The position numbers were made by a program, and so were the translations under genes. From NCBI GenBank assembly GCA_020058565.1, contig JAGVDT010000077.1, positions 1 to 16,877 of the forward strand: a stretch of DNA of 16,877 bases, written 5' to 3'. Under the pieces are notes generated by a model that had not been told where the DNA came from, did not search any database, and saw only the letters and a list, made by a program, of their open reading frames with translations. This stretch comes from Minisyncoccota bacterium. GTDB lineage: Bacteria; Patescibacteriota; Minisyncoccia; Phycocordibacterales; UBA2100. Shown in pieces: positions 15,054 to 16,877 of the stretch. The stretch's first letter is position 1; every line of letters begins with the position of its first letter.

Positions 15054-15085
15054 CCTCCGCCAAGGCTTCGGCGGACCGGAGGGGG
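15054..15085 (+). promoter_or_regulatory. Hairpin that can mask the ribosome binding site of paralogue 2
   Basis: The ribosome site GGAGGGGG lies at 15078-15085, 12 bases before the ATG at 15098. Just upstream, CCTCCG (15054-15059) is complementary to CGGAGG (15077-15082), and CCGCC (15057-15061) to GGCGG (15070-15074). Either fold is possible, and the first hides the ribosome site. GC-rich GGCGG palindromes of this kind are also frequent between genes in CPR genomes, so it may simply be a dispersed repeat. Confidence 0.5.
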
Positions 15086-15097
15086 TAAAGAAATTTT

Positions 15098-16342
15098 ATG
15101 AGAAAAATATTACTTAGTGCGTTCATTGTGCTCGGCGCAGGCGCGGCGCTTGCCTCCGGTGCGACCGGCGCGTTCTTTTCAGACACCGAGAGCTCGACCG
15201 GCAACACCTTTGCCGCAGGTGCTATCGATCTCAAGATCGACAACGACAGCTATTACAACGGCAACAGATGTACGTTCCTGGGCGAACAAGCCACGTCATC
15301 TCCAGGCTTTTACTGGCAAGGGCCCAATGCCTATCCACCGGCGGGCTCTCCCTGCAACACGAGCTTTCCTGAGTCGGACCTCGACGACGGGCTCGTATTC
15401 TTCAACTTCCTGGACTTAAAACCCGACGACGAAGGCGAGGACACCATTTCTATCCATGTCCAAAATGACGCCTGGGCCTGCATGGATTTGACGCTTACCT
15501 CGGACGACGACAATTCCTCGACCGAGCCTGAGCTTGCTACCGGCGACCCGGAAGACGTCGACGGCGACGCATGGGACGGCGAGCTGGCGAACGCCATCCA
15601 GATGTTCTGGTGGGCGGACGACGGCGACAACGTCTACGAAGAAGGCGAACAAGACCTCTCCGGAGGCGTAAAGACTCTCACTGACCTTGCTACTACCACC
15701 GGCTCCTTCTCCATCACCCTTGCCGACATGAATGGCAATGCCTGGGGCGGCCAAGACCCGCTTCCTGCAAACCAAACTGTGTACATCGCGAAAGCCTGGT
15801 GCATGGGCGCGCTTACTCCCGCTGCACTGGCACAGGATGGAGCCGGCACCGACGGCCCGCAGGCCCCCGGTCGCGAAGGCGGCGGCTTCACCTGCAACGG
15901 CACGCTTCTTGGCAACGAAACGCAGACCGACTCCGTAGAGATGACGCTGATGTTCCGCGCTGAACAAGCCCGCAACAATCCGAACTTCAAGTGCAACCCG
16001 CCGCGAGATGAAGACCGCTTCGGCACGCTTACGGTCAACAAAGCTCTCTTGGTTTCCACCGCAGGCATCGAGGTAAACGACTTTACCCTCCACATCGTAG
16101 GACCTAATGGCGACATGGTGGTTACCGACGAAGTCCCGGTACCGAACCTCCCGGCCGGTATGTACCAGGTGTACGAGCACATCACCGGCAACGTCGGCGG
16201 GCACACGTTTACCACTACCTTTAGCGGCGCATGCACCAGCGGCGGCGGAACACCTACGTCGACTCCGTTTGCCCTGGCCGCAAACGACAACATCACCTGC
16301 AACATCCTGAACAACCAAGTCGGAGACGGGATCGGAGACTGA
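15098..16342 (+). CDS. TasA/camelysin-like secreted protein with C-terminal beta domain (paralogue 2)
   Basis: A 414-residue paralogue of the preceding protein. The signal peptide (about 1-25) leads to GAFFSDTESSTGNTFAAGAI (24-43). The shared core is LKIDNDSYYNG (45-55), FNFLDLKPDDEGEDTISIHV (102-121), NDAWACM (123-129), WADDGDNVYEEGE (172-184) and AKAWCMG (231-237). Residues about 308-406 form a prealbumin/SpaA-like beta domain (GTLTVNKALLV...LPAGMYQVYEH...ITCNILNN). Paired cysteines in the core (C58/C86, C128, C235, C266, C299) and two in the C-terminal domain could form disulfides. It is rich in Asp and Glu, like a surface protein with many calcium sites. Tandem duplication with its neighbours is clear; function as a surface fibre or matrix subunit is inferred from the family. 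Confidence 0.86.
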   Translation: MRKILLSAFIVLGAGAALASGATGAFFSDTESSTGNTFAAGAIDLKIDNDSYYNGNRCTFLGEQATSSPGFYWQGPNAYPPAGSPCNTSFPESDLDDGLVFFNFLDLKPDDEGEDTISIHVQNDAWACMDLTLTSDDDNSSTEPELATGDPEDVDGDAWDGELANAIQMFWWADDGDNVYEEGEQDLSGGVKTLTDLATTTGSFSITLADMNGNAWGGQDPLPANQTVYIAKAWCMGALTPAALAQDGAGTDGPQAPGREGGGFTCNGTLLGNETQTDSVEMTLMFRAEQARNNPNFKCNPPRDEDRFGTLTVNKALLVSTAGIEVNDFTLHIVGPNGDMVVTDEVPVPNLPAGMYQVYEHITGNVGGHTFTTTFSGACTSGGGTPTSTPFALAANDNITCNILNNQVGDGIGD

Positions 16343-16354
16343 TTAACGGCAATG

Positions 16355-16379
16355 CGGCGCTCCGCATAGCGGAGCGCCG
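16355..16379. terminator. Perfect 11-bp GC-rich hairpin after paralogue 2
   Basis: CGGCGCTCCGC (16355-16365) pairs fully with 16369-16379 around an ATA loop, 12 bp after the stop and 16 bp before the next start codon. No T-run follows, so it may be a weak terminator or an mRNA-stabilising structure that sets different levels of the two proteins. Confidence 0.5.
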
Positions 16380-16395
16380 GTAAGAAATCCACGGT

Positions 16396-16877
16396 ATGAG
16401 CGGAGCGCTGACAAAAATAATATTGCGCGTAGCTCTCTTGATGGGAGTCTTGTCTCTCGTAACGCTCGCGGCGTACGCGAGCCATTTCGAGCCGGGTGCG
16501 ACTTTCGGTACCTTTACGGTAAACGGCATCGACCTGAAGATAGACTCCAAAAGCTGGTACAACGGCGTTTCCGTTCCGAGCGCGACGTGGGCGCTCAAGG
16601 ATTTGAAGCCGGGCGTCGACAAGTTCTTCAACTTCGACGACATAAAGCCGGGGGATTTCGGCTGCGAAGTCATATCCATGCACGTCAAAAAGGGCGATGC
16701 GTGGCTGTGCCTGAATTTCAAGAATCTCCAGAGCAGTGAAAACGGCGTCAACGAGCCGGAGAGCCATGAAGACCTGGGCGGCAACGGCGAGCTAGCAGAC
16801 AACCTGCAATTCTTCGGCTGGCTCGACGACGGCGACGGCAAGTACGAAAAGGAAAAGGTCCTCTTCGGCACGTCGAC
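16396..16877 (+). CDS. TasA/camelysin-like secreted protein, paralogue 3 (3' partial)
   Basis: The frame is open from the ATG at 16396 to the window edge, giving 160 codons. A hydrophobic signal (ILRVALLMGVLSLVTLAAYA) is followed by SHFEPGATFGTFTVNGIDLK, which replaces the FFSDTESSTGNTFAAG segment of the two neighbours. The core matches them: IDLKIDSKSWYNG, FNFDDIKPGDFG, VKKGDAWLCL, GELADNLQFFGWLDDGDGKY. It is therefore a more diverged third member of the tandem. The changed cleavage region may mean a different signal peptidase preference, or later processing. The C-terminal part, including any SpaA-like domain, is outside the window. An alternative Met at 16441 would cut the signal peptide short and is less likely. 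Confidence 0.85.
   Translation, partial: MSGALTKIILRVALLMGVLSLVTLAAYASHFEPGATFGTFTVNGIDLKIDSKSWYNGVSVPSATWALKDLKPGVDKFFNFDDIKPGDFGCEVISMHVKKGDAWLCLNFKNLQSSENGVNEPESHEDLGGNGELADNLQFFGWLDDGDGKYEKEKVLFGTS

Noticed and set aside
15416..16318. Minus-strand open frame of 300 codons inside paralogue 2
   Set aside because: It is a shadow of the real plus-strand gene, caused by GC-rich third positions; no domain or ribosome site supports it.
15634..16767. Minus-strand open frame of 377 codons opposite TasA-like paralogues 2 and 3
   Set aside because: It lies antisense to two genes with clear signal peptides and conserved motifs. Its composition is that of a reversed GC-rich frame and it has no recognisable domain.

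Overview
The window looks like a piece of a Patescibacteria (CPR) chromosome, most likely a Parcubacteria-type lineage of moderately high GC content (a little over half by eye). This is inferred from a compact type IV pilus cluster with modular minor pilins, an orphan winged-helix/Cas2-like (PaaX_M-like) gene, secreted proteins that join a peptidoglycan-binding domain to fibronectin type III domains, tandem TasA/camelysin-like proteins, and GC-rich palindromes between genes. No rRNA, tRNA or phylogenetic marker gene was seen, so the placement is tentative.

Left part (1-3147). The C-terminal part of a HAD-IIB phosphomannomutase-like phosphatase runs rightwards off the left edge. It converges on a leftward pair: a small one-helix membrane protein of unknown function and a hyaluronan-synthase-like GT2 membrane glycosyltransferase. 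Upstream of that pair lies a prepilin gene with its own probable promoter.

Middle (3268-10398). This is a leftward type IV pilus operon: short PilB ATPase, PilC platform protein, then four minor pilins packed with gaps of 0-7 bp or overlaps. The order resembles GspH-I-J-K. The K-position protein lacks Glu5 and carries an interrupted vWA domain; the I-position protein carries a probable seven-bladed beta-propeller. I infer a pilus tip bearing two adhesin-like modules.

Next (10583-12090). A leftward secreted protein combines a coiled coil, a peptidoglycan-binding domain, a small Cys-containing domain and two FN3 domains, and ends in a strong bidirectional terminator.

Strand switch (12090-13747). 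This is the most unusual stretch. It holds a HEARO/omega-RNA-like structured element with no nuclease ORF, then a rightward winged-helix/Cas2-like gene bracketed by two identical 36-bp palindromes, then about 650 bp without a gene. That last stretch has a 21-bp triple repeat, DnaA-box-like sites in AT-rich DNA, and a leader with mutually exclusive RNA helices.

Right part (13748-16877). Three tandem TasA/camelysin-like secreted proteins run rightwards, the third cut by the window edge. They are separated by strong GC-rich hairpins, one of which can mask a ribosome binding site. They probably form surface fibres or a cell-surface matrix. No SipW-type signal peptidase is in the window.
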